Made by a program: the position numbers and the translations under genes. The notes under the pieces are model-generated. The model was not told the origin of the DNA. It searched no databases and worked only from the letters and a program-made list of their open reading frames with translations. DNA of 64,000 bases from Bordetella genomosp. 10 (lineage in GTDB: Bacteria > Pseudomonadota > Gammaproteobacteria > Burkholderiales > Burkholderiaceae_B): the NCBI RefSeq assembly GCF_002261225.1, contig NZ_NEVM01000005.1, forward strand, positions 310,001 through 374,000. The letters run 5' to 3'. This document shows positions 24,053 to 32,672 of this stretch, in pieces. Each line of letters begins with the position of its first letter. The stretch's first letter is position 1.

Positions 24053-25221
24053 ATCTGAAGGATCTGCGCGGCTCGGCCGCCATCGTGGGCGTGGGCCACG
24101 CCGGGCTCGGCCAGGCCAACGGCTATACCGAAATGGAAATCCTGGTGCAGGCGGCGCATCGCGCCGTCGCCGACGCCGGTCTCACCATGCAGGACATCGA
24201 CGGCATCTGCACGGCCAGCGTCGCCGCCACCATGTGGGCCATGCCGGTCATCGAGCACCTGGGCATCCGTCCCAGCTTCATCGATTCCACCATGCTGGGC
24301 GGCTCCAGCTTCGTCGCCCACCTGCTGCCGGCCATCCACGCCCTGTCGACGGGACAGTGCAATGCCGTGCTGGTCTGCTACGGCAGCACGCAGCGCACCT
24401 CCACCCTGTCGCGCGCCGAGATCGGCCGGGTGCGCAAGAACTTCGACCCGCAGCCCTACGAGACGCCCTACGATCCGCTGAGCCCACTGAGTTCCTACGC
24501 CCTGGCCGCCGCGCGCCACATGCACCAATACGGCACCACGCGCGAACAACTGGCCGAAGTGGCGCTGGCCGCCAGCAAATGGGCCCAGCTCAACCCCGAA
24601 GCGCAGCGCCGCAAGCCCATCACCCTGGAAGAAATCCTGGCCGCGCCCATGGTGTCGGACCCGCTCACCGTGCGCGACTGCTGCCTGGTGACCGACGGCG
24701 CCGGCGCCTACGTCCTGGTGCGCGCCGACCGCGCCAGGAACCTGCGCCAGAAGCCGGTCTACGTGCTGGGCAACGCCACCGCCGTGTGGAACCGGCAGAT
24801 CTCGTCCATGCACGACGTCACCGTCACCGCCGCCCAGGAATCCGGCCGCCGCGCCTTCGAGATGGCCGGCGTGAAGCCGTCGGACATCGACGTGCTCGAA
24901 CTCTACGACGCCTTCACCATCAACCCGATCCTCTTCCTGGAAGACCTGGGATTCTGCGCGAAGGGCGAAGGCGGCGCCTTCGTGTCGGGCGGGCGCATCG
25001 CCCCGGGCGGCGAACTGCCGATGAACACCAACGGCGGCGGCCTGTGCTGCGTGCACCCCGGCATGTACGGCATCTTCATCACCATCGAAGCCGTGCGCCA
25101 ACTGCGCGGCGACACCGGCGAGCGCCAGGTGCAAGGGGCCCAGTTGGCCCTGGTGCACGGCAACGGGGGCACGCTGTCGAGCCAGTCGACGGCCATCCTG
25201 GGCACGGCCGACACGCTGTAA
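24049..25221 (+). CDS. Thiolase-fold protein of the SCP2/Ltp2 type without the usual Cys
   Basis: A 390-residue thiolase superfamily protein. Fold marks include AAIVGVGHAGLG, YGTTREQLAEVALAASKWA, DVLELYDAFTINPILFLEDLGFC, NTNGGGLCCVHPGMYG and LALVHGNGGTLSSQ. At the nucleophile loop, where degradative thiolases have Cys-Ala-Ser-Gly, the sequence is STMLGGSSF, so no nucleophilic Cys; the terminal Cys-Gly-Gly motif is HGNGG. This matches thiolase-fold proteins with a reworked site, such as Ltp2, which with DUF35 performs a retro-aldol cleavage. The upstream overlapping DUF35 gene supports a two-protein complex. The reaction here is inferred: a C-C cleavage that shortens a beta-hydroxyacyl-CoA. 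Confidence 0.88.
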   Translation: MNLKDLRGSAAIVGVGHAGLGQANGYTEMEILVQAAHRAVADAGLTMQDIDGICTASVAATMWAMPVIEHLGIRPSFIDSTMLGGSSFVAHLLPAIHALSTGQCNAVLVCYGSTQRTSTLSRAEIGRVRKNFDPQPYETPYDPLSPLSSYALAAARHMHQYGTTREQLAEVALAASKWAQLNPEAQRRKPITLEEILAAPMVSDPLTVRDCCLVTDGAGAYVLVRADRARNLRQKPVYVLGNATAVWNRQISSMHDVTVTAAQESGRRAFEMAGVKPSDIDVLELYDAFTINPILFLEDLGFCAKGEGGAFVSGGRIAPGGELPMNTNGGGLCCVHPGMYGIFITIEAVRQLRGDTGERQVQGAQLALVHGNGGTLSSQSTAILGTADTL

Positions 25222-25230
25222 AGACGATGC

Positions 25231-25252
25231 GGCGGGGGCAGGCGCCCCCGCC
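25231..25252 (+). terminator. GC stem-loop after the thiolase-fold gene
   Basis: GGCGGGGGC (25231-25239) and GCCCCCGCC (25244-25252) form a 9-bp perfect stem with a 4-base loop, 10 bases after the stop. There is no T run. It probably ends or attenuates the DUF35/thiolase transcript ahead of the Bug gene. Confidence 0.5.
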
Positions 25253-25309
25253 CTCCCCCAAGCAGTACCGACCCACAAACCCATAAATAGAACCGGAGAC
25301 AAGAAGTCC

Positions 25310-26284
25310 ATGAAACTGAAGACACTGTTCGCGGCCGCCTGCGCCGTCCTCGCCTGGACCCAGACGGCGGCGCCCGCCCAGGCCGCCTACCCCGACCGTC
25401 CGATCCGCCTGCTGATCGGCTACGCGCCCGGCGGCCCGGTCGACACCAGCGCGCGCATCTTCGCCAAGTACCTGTCCGACAAGCTCGGCCAGTCCGTGGT
25501 GGTGGAGAACCGCTCGGGCGCCAGCGGCATGATCGCCCTGGACGCCACCGCCAAGGCGGCCCCCGACGGCTACATCCTCGGCTTCGTGGCCAGCCCGCCG
25601 CTGACCATGTCACCCCACGTGCAGCACAGCAACCTGTTCGACCCGCGCAAGGACTTCACGCCCATCGGGCTCATCGCCGACTACACCAACGTATTGCTGG
25701 TGGGACCGCAGGCGCCGGTCAAGAGCGTCGGCGAGCTGATCAGCTACGCCAAGGAACATCCCACCGCCGTCACTTTCGGCTCGGCGGGCAACGGCGCCTC
25801 CAACCACCTGTCGGCGGAACTGCTCAAGCAGCAGTCCGGCGCGCCCATGATGCACATCCCCTACCGCGGCAACGCGCCCGCCATGGTGGACGTGATCAGC
25901 GGCAAGATCACCTTCATGTTCGACATCACCAGCACCGCCATCCCCTTCGTCAAGAGCGGCAAGGCGCGGGCGCTGGCCGTCACCTCGAAGACGCGCAATC
26001 CCGAGCTGCCGGACGTGCCCACCATGATCGAATCCGGCCTGAAGGACTATGAAGTCGTGGGCTGGTACTCGCTGATGGGCCCGCCCAAATTGCCGGCCGA
26101 CGTCAACGCGCGGCTGGTCAAGGCGCTCAACGACGTCGAGGCCGATCCGGCCTTCCGCAAGGCCATGGTCGACGGCGGCTACACGCTGAACAACGGCGAC
26201 GCCAAGACACTGCAGCAACGCATCGACCGCGAGTACGAGCTGTGGGGCGAAGTCGTCAAGAAGGCCAACATCACGGTCAACTGA
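25310..26284 (+). CDS. Bug/TctC-type tripartite tricarboxylate solute-binding protein
   Basis: A 324-residue periplasmic binding protein. The signal peptide MKLKTLFAAACAVLAWTQ..APAQA is followed by AYPDRPIRLLIGYAPGGPVDTSARIFAKYLSDKLGQSVVVENRSGASG, the Bug family opening that binds the ligand carboxylate. Also typical are PYRGNAPAMVDVISGKITFMFD, SGKARALAVTSKTRNPELPDVPTM and a final LWGEVVKKANI. No TctA/TctB membrane genes are nearby, as is usual for Bug proteins in Bordetella relatives. GGAG precedes the ATG. It lies between the thiolase-fold gene and a flavoprotein, perhaps importing the acid that this pathway degrades. Confidence 0.93.
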   Translation: MKLKTLFAAACAVLAWTQTAAPAQAAYPDRPIRLLIGYAPGGPVDTSARIFAKYLSDKLGQSVVVENRSGASGMIALDATAKAAPDGYILGFVASPPLTMSPHVQHSNLFDPRKDFTPIGLIADYTNVLLVGPQAPVKSVGELISYAKEHPTAVTFGSAGNGASNHLSAELLKQQSGAPMMHIPYRGNAPAMVDVISGKITFMFDITSTAIPFVKSGKARALAVTSKTRNPELPDVPTMIESGLKDYEVVGWYSLMGPPKLPADVNARLVKALNDVEADPAFRKAMVDGGYTLNNGDAKTLQQRIDREYELWGEVVKKANITVN

Positions 26285-26303
26285 ATCGGAGCCGCAATCC
26301 GCC

Positions 26304-27257
26304 ATGAACGCCTTGCAACGCCTGCGCGAGCAGACCCGCCTGCCGGTGATCGCCGCACCCATGTTTCTCGTTTCCGGCCCGGACCTGGTCATCGCGCAGT
26401 GCGCCGCGGGCGTGATCGGCACCTTCCCGACGCTGAACGCGCGGCCGCAGGAACAACTGCCCGAATGGCTGGCGCGCATCGAGCGCGGCCTGGCCGAGGC
26501 GCGGCGGGCGCAGCCCGGCCGTCCCGTCGCGCCGTACGGCGTGAACCTCATCGTGCACGACTCCAACCCGCGCTGGCGCGGCGACCTCGAGATCTGCGTC
26601 GCGCACCGCGTGCCGCTGGTCATCACCTCGCTGCACGCGCCCGACGAGGTGGTGCCGGCGGTGCATGCCTATGGCGGCCTGGTGCTGCACGACGTCACCA
26701 CCGTGCGCCATGCGCGCAGGGCGCTGGAAGCGGGCGTGGACGGGCTGATCCTGGTGGCCGCGGGCGCCGGCGGCCACGCCGGGCGCCTGAACCCGATCGC
26801 GCTGGTCAACGAGATCCGCGCCTTCTACGACGGTCCCCTGGTTCTTTCCGGCTGCATCAGCCACGGCAAGGACATCCTCGCGGCCCGGGTCCTGGGCTGC
26901 GATTTCGCCTACGTCGGCACGCAGTTCATCGCCACCGGCGAGTCGCTGGCGTCCGAGCGCTATCGCAACATGGTGATCGAGGCCACGGTGGACGACGTGG
27001 TCTACACCCCGTATTTCTCGGGCGTGCCGGCCAACTACCTGGCGCCCAGCATCCGCGCCGCCGGCCTGGACCCGTCCGCCCTGGACGCCCAGCCCGCCAA
27101 CGCCGTCAACATGGACAAGAGCACCCGGCCCAAGGCCTGGAAGGACGTCTGGAGCGCCGGCCAGGGGGTGGGCGCCGTCCAGGAAGTGCTGCCCACTGCG
27201 GTGCTGGTGGAACAGCTCATCGGCGAGTACGAAGCGGCTCGCCGGGCCCTGGCCTAG
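26304..27257 (+). CDS. Nitronate monooxygenase-like FMN oxidoreductase
   Basis: A 317-residue TIM-barrel flavoprotein. PVIAAPMFLVSGPDLVIAQCAAGVIGTFPTLNA is the class start, VAPYGVNLIVHDSNPR the second strand, LVAAGAGGHAGRLNP the FMN-phosphate/His region, and CDFAYVGTQFIATGES the next phosphate-binding loop. Nitronate monooxygenases oxidise alkyl nitronates (for example propionate-3-nitronate), but many relatives are enoyl reductases or of unknown function, so the name is only family level. It begins 19 bases after the Bug gene with GGAG, so the two are probably co-transcribed. Confidence 0.85.
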   Translation: MNALQRLREQTRLPVIAAPMFLVSGPDLVIAQCAAGVIGTFPTLNARPQEQLPEWLARIERGLAEARRAQPGRPVAPYGVNLIVHDSNPRWRGDLEICVAHRVPLVITSLHAPDEVVPAVHAYGGLVLHDVTTVRHARRALEAGVDGLILVAAGAGGHAGRLNPIALVNEIRAFYDGPLVLSGCISHGKDILAARVLGCDFAYVGTQFIATGESLASERYRNMVIEATVDDVVYTPYFSGVPANYLAPSIRAAGLDPSALDAQPANAVNMDKSTRPKAWKDVWSAGQGVGAVQEVLPTAVLVEQLIGEYEAARRALA

Positions 27258-27290
27258 TTCTTCATGGATCCCGGCCCAGGTCTTGGCCCG

Positions 27291-27325
27291 GGCCCGGGTC
27301 CGGATTTCGGCGCGGACCCCGGGCC
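27291..27325. terminator. GC-rich hairpin between convergent genes
   Basis: GGCCCGGGTCCG (27291-27302) pairs with 27313-27325 (CGGACCCCGGGCC) apart from one bulged base. It sits in the 112-base gap between the flavoprotein stop (27257) and the convergent Bug stop (27370). Additional CCCGGG and GGCC repeats surround it. Likely a two-way terminator, although T runs are absent. Confidence 0.5.
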
Positions 27326-27369
27326 AGGCCGGGGACCGCACCGGCGGCCCCCTCCCCATACACCCGCGA

Positions 27370-28362
27370 TCAACTTCCCTCTTCGACCACGATGTGCGCC
27401 TTGGTGATGACCTGGTGCCATTTGGCGAGCTCGGAAGCCAGGAAGGCGCCGAACTGTTCCGGCGTGCCCGGCATGGGCTCGGCGCCGGCGGCCAGCATGC
27501 TCTTGGCCGTGTCGGCATCGGTGAGCACCTTCACCAGGTCGGCATTGACCCGCTTGATCACCTCCGGCGGCGTGCCGTGCGGCGCCAGCAGGCCGCTCCA
27601 CGAATAGGCCTCGTACCCCGCCACGCCCGACTCCGCGATGGTGGGCACCTCGGGGAACATCGCCGACCGCTTCAGGTTGCCGACGCCCAGCGCGCGCACG
27701 GCGCCGCTCTTCATGTGCGGCACCGCCGAGGGGCCGTCGGCGAACATGACCTGCACCTGTCCGGCCAGCACGTCCTGCATGGCGGGCGCGCTGCCGCGGT
27801 AGGGGATGTGCTTCATGGTGGTGCCCGTCATGCTGTTGAACAGCTCGCCGGCCAGGTGCGTGCCGCCGCCGGTGCCCGAGGAAGCGAAGGACAGCTCGCC
27901 CGGATGCGCCTTGTCGTAGGCGATCAGGTCGGCCACCGTCTTCACCGGCAGCTTGGGATTGACCACCAGCACGATGGGGAACACCGCCGCCATGCCGACC
28001 GGGTCGAAATCCTTCTGGATGTCGTAGCGCAGGCTGGAGCGCAGGCTCGGCAGCACCGAGTGGTGGATCGACGCGAAGAAGAAGTGATAGCCGTCCGGAT
28101 CCTGCTTGGCGGCGGTCTGCGCGCCCACGATGCCGCCCGCGCCCGCGCGGTTGTCGACGATGGTGGGCTGGGACCATAGCTGGCCCAGCGGCCGGGTGAC
28201 GAAGCGCGCCGTCGTGTCGACGGGGCCGCCCGGGGGGAAAGGCACGATGAAGTTCACGGCGCGGCTGGGCCACGCGGCGGCGTGGGACAGGGAAGGCAGC
28301 CAGGGCGCCGCCAGGGATGCGCCCAGGCCGGCGAGGATGCGGCGGCGTTGCGGGTTCTGCAT
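27370..28362 (-). CDS. Bug/TctC-type solute-binding protein
   Basis: A 330-residue periplasmic protein. The N-terminus MQNPQRRRILAGLGASLAAPWLPSLSHAAA combines RRR with a hydrophobic core, so it may use a Tat-like or ordinary Sec signal. The mature part AWPSRAVNFIVPFPPGGPVDTTARFVTRPLGQ is the Bug ligand loop, followed by PYRGSAPAMQDVLAGQVQVMFAD. Start 28362 has GGAG with an 8-base spacer. The next gene upstream on the same strand is a LysR regulator (182-base gap), a common pairing for inducible carboxylate uptake. Confidence 0.92.
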   Translation of the reverse strand: MQNPQRRRILAGLGASLAAPWLPSLSHAAAWPSRAVNFIVPFPPGGPVDTTARFVTRPLGQLWSQPTIVDNRAGAGGIVGAQTAAKQDPDGYHFFFASIHHSVLPSLRSSLRYDIQKDFDPVGMAAVFPIVLVVNPKLPVKTVADLIAYDKAHPGELSFASSGTGGGTHLAGELFNSMTGTTMKHIPYRGSAPAMQDVLAGQVQVMFADGPSAVPHMKSGAVRALGVGNLKRSAMFPEVPTIAESGVAGYEAYSWSGLLAPHGTPPEVIKRVNADLVKVLTDADTAKSMLAAGAEPMPGTPEQFGAFLASELAKWHQVITKAHIVVEEGS

Positions 28363-28544
28363 GATTTCGTCTCCGGATAGTTTTTTGTCGCCGGGCCGCG
28401 AGGGGAGGCCCACCCCCTACCCGCTTCGCGGGCCGCGGCGCAGCCGGCATTATTGGCCCGACGGCCGCCGTTGCCGCTTCATTTTTTCCTAACCCGGGGT
28501 TCAGCGGGGCCGTGCCGATGCTGGCTCGGCGCCGCGTCGGCGCA

Positions 28545-29444
28545 TCAGCTCTCGCGGGCGGCGCGCAAGAGGTGCTCGATGAATTGTTCGGCGAAGCGCG
28601 GCAGGTCGCGCCCGCGCTGGCGGCACAGCAGCCGCTCGCGCTGGGCCCAGGGATCTTCCAGCTTGAGGATGTGCAGGGCGCTCGGCTGGTTGTGGTGGCG
28701 CATGCAGCCGCGCGGCACCACCGCCACGCCCACGCCGGCCGCCACCATGCGGCAGACGGCCTCGAAACTGTTCACGTGCACGCGCTGTATGATGCTCTTG
28801 CCCAGGCCGGAGGCGATATCCTCCAGGAAGATCTGGATGGCGCTGTCGGGGTGGATGCCGACGAAAGGATAGGTGTCGAGCAGGTCGATGAAGCGCACGG
28901 AGGTCTGCTCGACCAGGGGATTCTTGACCGAGACCACCACCACCAGCTCGTCGCGGAACAGGGGCATGACGTCCAGCCCCTCGACGTCCACGTTGCCGGC
29001 CACCAGGCCCAGGTCGCCCGCCCCGCCGCGGATGGCCATGGCGATGTCGCCCGAGATCTTCTCCTGCAACTCGATGTCGACCTCGGGATACTCGGCCAGG
29101 AAGCTGGACAGGGCGTCGGCCAGGAAGGAGTTGGTCGAGGTGGTGTTGGCCAGGAGCCGCAGCCGCCCCTTGATGCCGTGCGAATAAGGCTGCAGGTCGG
29201 CGTTCAGGCATTCGAGCTGTCCCAGCACCAGCCGGGCGTGCTTGAGCAGCACCTCGCCGGCGGAGGTCAGCGAGACGCCCGTGGCCTGGCGCACCAGCAG
29301 GCGCGTCTTGAAGGCTTCCTCCATATGCTTGATGCGGGCGCTCGCCGCCGGCAGGGAAAGAAAAGTCCGCTCAGCCGCGCGGGTCAGGCTGAAGGTGTCG
29401 CCCACGTTCACGAACAATCGCAGGTCTGTAAGGTCATGTCTCAT
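28545..29444 (-). CDS. LysR-family transcriptional regulator
   Basis: A 299-residue LTTR beginning MRHDLTDLRLFVNVGDTFSLTRAAERTFLSLPAASARIKHME (HTH about residues 5-63). The effector domain includes RLRLLANTTSTNSFLADALSSFLAEYPEVDIEL and GVGVAVVPRGCMRHH. It is divergent from the SDR/MaoC/CoA-transferase cluster (176-base gap) and upstream of a Bug gene on its own strand, so it may control both. The ATG at 29444 is preferred over a start eight codons upstream because family members begin close to the helix-turn-helix. Confidence 0.9.
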   Translation of the reverse strand: MRHDLTDLRLFVNVGDTFSLTRAAERTFLSLPAASARIKHMEEAFKTRLLVRQATGVSLTSAGEVLLKHARLVLGQLECLNADLQPYSHGIKGRLRLLANTTSTNSFLADALSSFLAEYPEVDIELQEKISGDIAMAIRGGAGDLGLVAGNVDVEGLDVMPLFRDELVVVVSVKNPLVEQTSVRFIDLLDTYPFVGIHPDSAIQIFLEDIASGLGKSIIQRVHVNSFEAVCRMVAAGVGVAVVPRGCMRHHNQPSALHILKLEDPWAQRERLLCRQRGRDLPRFAEQFIEHLLRAARES

Positions 29445-29482
29445 TGCTGGAACCGTTCCGCCACGCAAAAGGGGGGTGTCTT

Positions 29483-29495
29483 GAATATTGAATTC
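29483..29495. promoter_or_regulatory. Small inverted repeat, possible LysR site
   Basis: GAAT (29483-29486) and ATTC (29492-29495) flank a 5-base spacer in an AT-rich patch, 39 bases upstream of the LysR start and 126 bases before the SDR start. The dyad is short, so a LysR operator is only a suggestion. Confidence 0.3.
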
Positions 29496-29620
29496 TGTTG
29501 CCGTCGCCGGGAATCTACCATGCGAAGACCGTCCGGATCAGGAAGGCCCGGCCATGCACGGCGCGGCGCCCGATGAGAAGGCCCCCAGGGAAAACCCTAA
29601 GGTAAATAGTGGAGAGACAC

Positions 29621-30532
29621 ATGAGTGGAATGGTTTCCGGCAAAGTCGTCGTGGTGACCGGCGCCGGCGGCGGCGTGGGCCGTGGTATCGCCCTGGCCAT
29701 GGCCAAGGCAGGCGCCAAGGTCGTGGTCAACGACCTCGATCTGAAGAAAGACGGCTCGGGCGGCCCCGCGGCGGCGGTGGTCAAGGAAATCCTCGACGCC
29801 GGCGGCCAGGCCGTGGCCTGCACCGAAAGCGTCAGCACCTACGAGGGCGCCACCAGCAACATCAAGACCGCCGTCGACGTCTTCGGCCGCATCGACGCCG
29901 TGGTCAACAACGCCGGCAACCTGCGCGACCGCGTCTTCCACAAGATGAACGAGGAAGAATGGCGCCAGGTGCAGGACGTACACCTGAACGGCTCCTTCTT
30001 CATGAGCCGCGCCGCCGCCCCCTACTTCCGCGAACAGGAATCGGGCGCCTTCGTGCACATGACGTCCACCTCGGGCCTGATCGGCAACTTCGGCCAGGCC
30101 AACTATTCGGCCGCCAAGATGGGCATCGTCGGCCTGTCCAAGTCCATCGCCCTGGACATGTCGCGCTACAACGTGCGCTCCAACTGCATCGCGCCCTTCG
30201 CCTGGACCGCCATGACCAGCTCCATCCCGGCCGATACGCCCGAGGAAAAGGCGCGCGTCGAAAAGCTGAAGAAAATGGAAGCGGGCAAGATCGCCCCCCT
30301 GGCCATCTACCTCGTCAGCGACGCCGCCGCGCAGGCCGGCATCACCGCGCAGATCTTCTCGGTGCGCGCCAATGAAATCATGCTGTTCTCCCAGCCGCGC
30401 CCGCTGCGCACGGTGCACTACTCCGAAGGCTGGACGCCCGAACTGATCGGCGAGATCGCCATCCCCGCCATGCGCAAGCACTTCTACGCCCTGGAGCGCT
30501 CGCCCGACGTCATCGACTGGGATCCGATCTGA
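29621..30532 (+). CDS. SDR-family NAD(P)-dependent oxidoreductase (HSD17B4-like)
   Basis: A 303-residue short-chain dehydrogenase: VVVVTGAGGGVGRGIALAMA (cofactor loop), VVNNAGNLRD (NNAG), HMTSTSGLIGNFGQANYSAAKMGIVGLS (Ser and YxxxK). The inserted DLDLKKDGSGGPAAAVVKEI region and the long C-terminus (VHYSEGWTPELIGEIAIPAMRKHFYALE) match the (3R)-hydroxyacyl-CoA dehydrogenase domain of the peroxisomal multifunctional enzyme type 2. GGAGAG precedes the ATG at 29621. It is the first gene of a catabolic operon; with the next MaoC gene it could carry out two beta-oxidation steps. Confidence 0.9.
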   Translation: MSGMVSGKVVVVTGAGGGVGRGIALAMAKAGAKVVVNDLDLKKDGSGGPAAAVVKEILDAGGQAVACTESVSTYEGATSNIKTAVDVFGRIDAVVNNAGNLRDRVFHKMNEEEWRQVQDVHLNGSFFMSRAAAPYFREQESGAFVHMTSTSGLIGNFGQANYSAAKMGIVGLSKSIALDMSRYNVRSNCIAPFAWTAMTSSIPADTPEEKARVEKLKKMEAGKIAPLAIYLVSDAAAQAGITAQIFSVRANEIMLFSQPRPLRTVHYSEGWTPELIGEIAIPAMRKHFYALERSPDVIDWDPI

Positions 30533-30542
30533 GGCCGCCGAC

Positions 30543-31397
30543 ATGCCCTTGAACTACGACACCATCAAGAACTGGCATTTCGACGAGATCCGGCATACCT
30601 ACACCGAGAAGGACACCATGCTGTACGCCCTGGGCATCGGCCTGGGCGAGGATCCCGTCGACGCCAGCCAGTTGCGCTACGTGTACGAGCGGGACCTGCA
30701 GGCCTTCCCCACCATGAGCGTGGTGCTGGGGTATCCGGGCTTCTGGATGCGCGACCCGCGCGCCGGCATCGACTGGGTGCGCCTGGTGCACGGCGAGCAG
30801 CGCCTGACCCTGCACGGCACGCTGCCGGCCCAGGGCACGGTGATCGCCCGGAGCCGCATCACCCACGTCATCGACAAGGGCGCCGACAAGGGCGCGCTGG
30901 TGGTCACCGAGCGCACGCTGCACGGCCTGGACGGCCAGCACCTGGCCACCCTGGCGCAGACCTCGTTCTGCCGCGGGGACGGCGGCTTCGGCCAGGGCGA
31001 CGCGCCGCCCGCCGCGCTGCCCGCCCCGCCCGAGCGCGCGCCGGACCGCCAGGTGACGCTGCGGGTGTCGCCGCGCGCGGCGCTGATCTACCGCCTGAGC
31101 GCGGACATGAATCCCCTGCATGCCGACCCCGAGGTGGCCCGCAAGGCCGGCTTCGAGCGCCCCATCCTGCACGGCCTGTGCACGTATGGCATGGCCGCCC
31201 GCGCCGTCGTCCAGGCCTGGGCCGAGGGCGACGCCAGCCGCCTCGCGCAACTGGACGTGCGTTTCTCCTCGCCGGTGATCCCGGGCGAGACCCTGGCCTT
31301 CGACATGTGGCGCGAAGGCGATGAAATCCGCTACACGGCGCGCAGCGTCGAACGCAACGTACTGACGCTGAATTGCGGCGTCGCCAAGGTGAAATAA
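30543..31397 (+). CDS. MaoC-type enoyl-CoA hydratase (hydratase 2-like)
   Basis: A 284-residue double-hotdog hydratase. The C-terminal half has YRLSADMNPLHADPEVARKAGFERPILHGLCTYG, the hydratase 2 motif with the catalytic Asp/His and Gly. The N-terminal half (HTYTEKDTMLYALGIGLGEDP) is the catalytically inactive hotdog, as in yeast and mammalian MFE-2. It adds water to trans-2-enoyl-CoA giving the (3R)-hydroxy form, the substrate for the preceding SDR. It starts 10 bases after that gene. Confidence 0.92.
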   Translation: MPLNYDTIKNWHFDEIRHTYTEKDTMLYALGIGLGEDPVDASQLRYVYERDLQAFPTMSVVLGYPGFWMRDPRAGIDWVRLVHGEQRLTLHGTLPAQGTVIARSRITHVIDKGADKGALVVTERTLHGLDGQHLATLAQTSFCRGDGGFGQGDAPPAALPAPPERAPDRQVTLRVSPRAALIYRLSADMNPLHADPEVARKAGFERPILHGLCTYGMAARAVVQAWAEGDASRLAQLDVRFSSPVIPGETLAFDMWREGDEIRYTARSVERNVLTLNCGVAKVK

Positions 31398-31401
31398 GTC
31401 T

Positions 31402-32598
31402 ATGAGCAGCAATCGTCCCCCGCCCCTCGACGGCATCCGCGTGCTGGATCTCAGCCGCATCCTGGCCGGCCCCTGGTGCACCCAGAACCTGGCCGACCTC
31501 GGCGCGGACGTCATCAAGGTCGAGCGCCCCGGCGCCGGCGATGACACGCGCGGCTGGGGCCCGCCGTACATGAAGGGCCCCGACGGCAAGGACACCTCCG
31601 AGGCCGCCTACTATCTTTCGTGCAACCGCAACAAGCGCTCCATCACCGTCGACTACGCCACGCCCGAGGGCGCCGAGCTGATCCGCGAACTGGCCGCCAA
31701 GAGCGACATCCTGGTGGAGAACTTCAAGGTGGGCGGCCTGAAGAAATACGGGCTGGACTACGAAAGCCTGCGCGCCGTCAACCCGCGGCTCATCTACTGC
31801 TCGGTCACCGGCTTCGGCCAGACCGGTCCCTTCGCCGAACGCCCCGGCTACGACTTCATGATCCAGGGCATGGGCGGGCTGATGAGCATCACCGGCGAAC
31901 GCGACGACCTGCCCGGCGGCGGCCCGCAGAAGGCCGGCGTGGCGGTGACCGACATCATCACGGGCATGTACGCCACCGTCGCCGTGCTGGCCGCCTTGCA
32001 GGAACGCCATCGCAGCGGCCTGGGCCAGCAACTGGACATCGCGCTGTTCGACTGCCACGTCGCGATGCTGGCCAACCAGAACTCGAACTTCTTCACCTCC
32101 GGCAAGGCGCCCCGGCGCGCGGGCAACGCGCACCAGAACGTGGTGCCCTACCAGGTGTTCGCCACCAGCGACGGCCACATGATCGTGGCCACCGGCAACG
32201 ACTCGCAGTACCGCGCCTATTGCAAGGCGATCGGCGCCCCGGAACTGGCCGAGGATCCGCGCTTTCTCACCAACAGCGGCCGCGTGACCCATCGCGACGC
32301 GCTCATCCCCCAACTGGCGGAGATCATGAAGACCGGCCGCCGCGACGACTGGATCGCCAAACTGGAAGCCGTGGGCGTGCCTTGCGGTCCGATCAACGAC
32401 ATCTCCCAGGCCTTCGGCCATCCGCAGGCGCAGGCGCGCGAACTGCGGCGCGAGATCCCGCACCCGCTGGGCGGCACCGCGCCGGTCACGGCCAGCCCGC
32501 TGCGCTTTTCCGGCTCGCCGGTGCAGTACCGCTACGCGCCGCCCATGCTGGGCCAGCACACCGAAGAAGTGCTGCGCGACGTGCTGGGCAGAAGCTAG
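31402..32598 (+). CDS. CaiB/BaiF family (class III) CoA-transferase
   Basis: A 398-residue CoA-transferase: LDGIRVLDLSRILAGPWCTQNLADLGADVIKVERPGAGDDTRGWGPP is the classic start, VTGFGQTGPFAERPGYDFMIQGMGGLMSITG the middle, and AVTDIITGMYA carries Asp184 at the nucleophile position. Relatives activate acids such as succinate, glutarate, benzylsuccinate or formate; the substrate cannot be told. It starts 4 bases after the MaoC gene, in the same operon. It is clearly a different paralogue from that at 18096-19292. Confidence 0.92.
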   Translation: MSSNRPPPLDGIRVLDLSRILAGPWCTQNLADLGADVIKVERPGAGDDTRGWGPPYMKGPDGKDTSEAAYYLSCNRNKRSITVDYATPEGAELIRELAAKSDILVENFKVGGLKKYGLDYESLRAVNPRLIYCSVTGFGQTGPFAERPGYDFMIQGMGGLMSITGERDDLPGGGPQKAGVAVTDIITGMYATVAVLAALQERHRSGLGQQLDIALFDCHVAMLANQNSNFFTSGKAPRRAGNAHQNVVPYQVFATSDGHMIVATGNDSQYRAYCKAIGAPELAEDPRFLTNSGRVTHRDALIPQLAEIMKTGRRDDWIAKLEAVGVPCGPINDISQAFGHPQAQARELRREIPHPLGGTAPVTASPLRFSGSPVQYRYAPPMLGQHTEEVLRDVLGRS

Positions 32599-32672
32599 AT
32601 ATTCCGGGGCGCGGCTTTGCGGCCGCGCGGTATCCGTGTAAAAGAAACCCGTCATCCACCTTCATTCATTCC

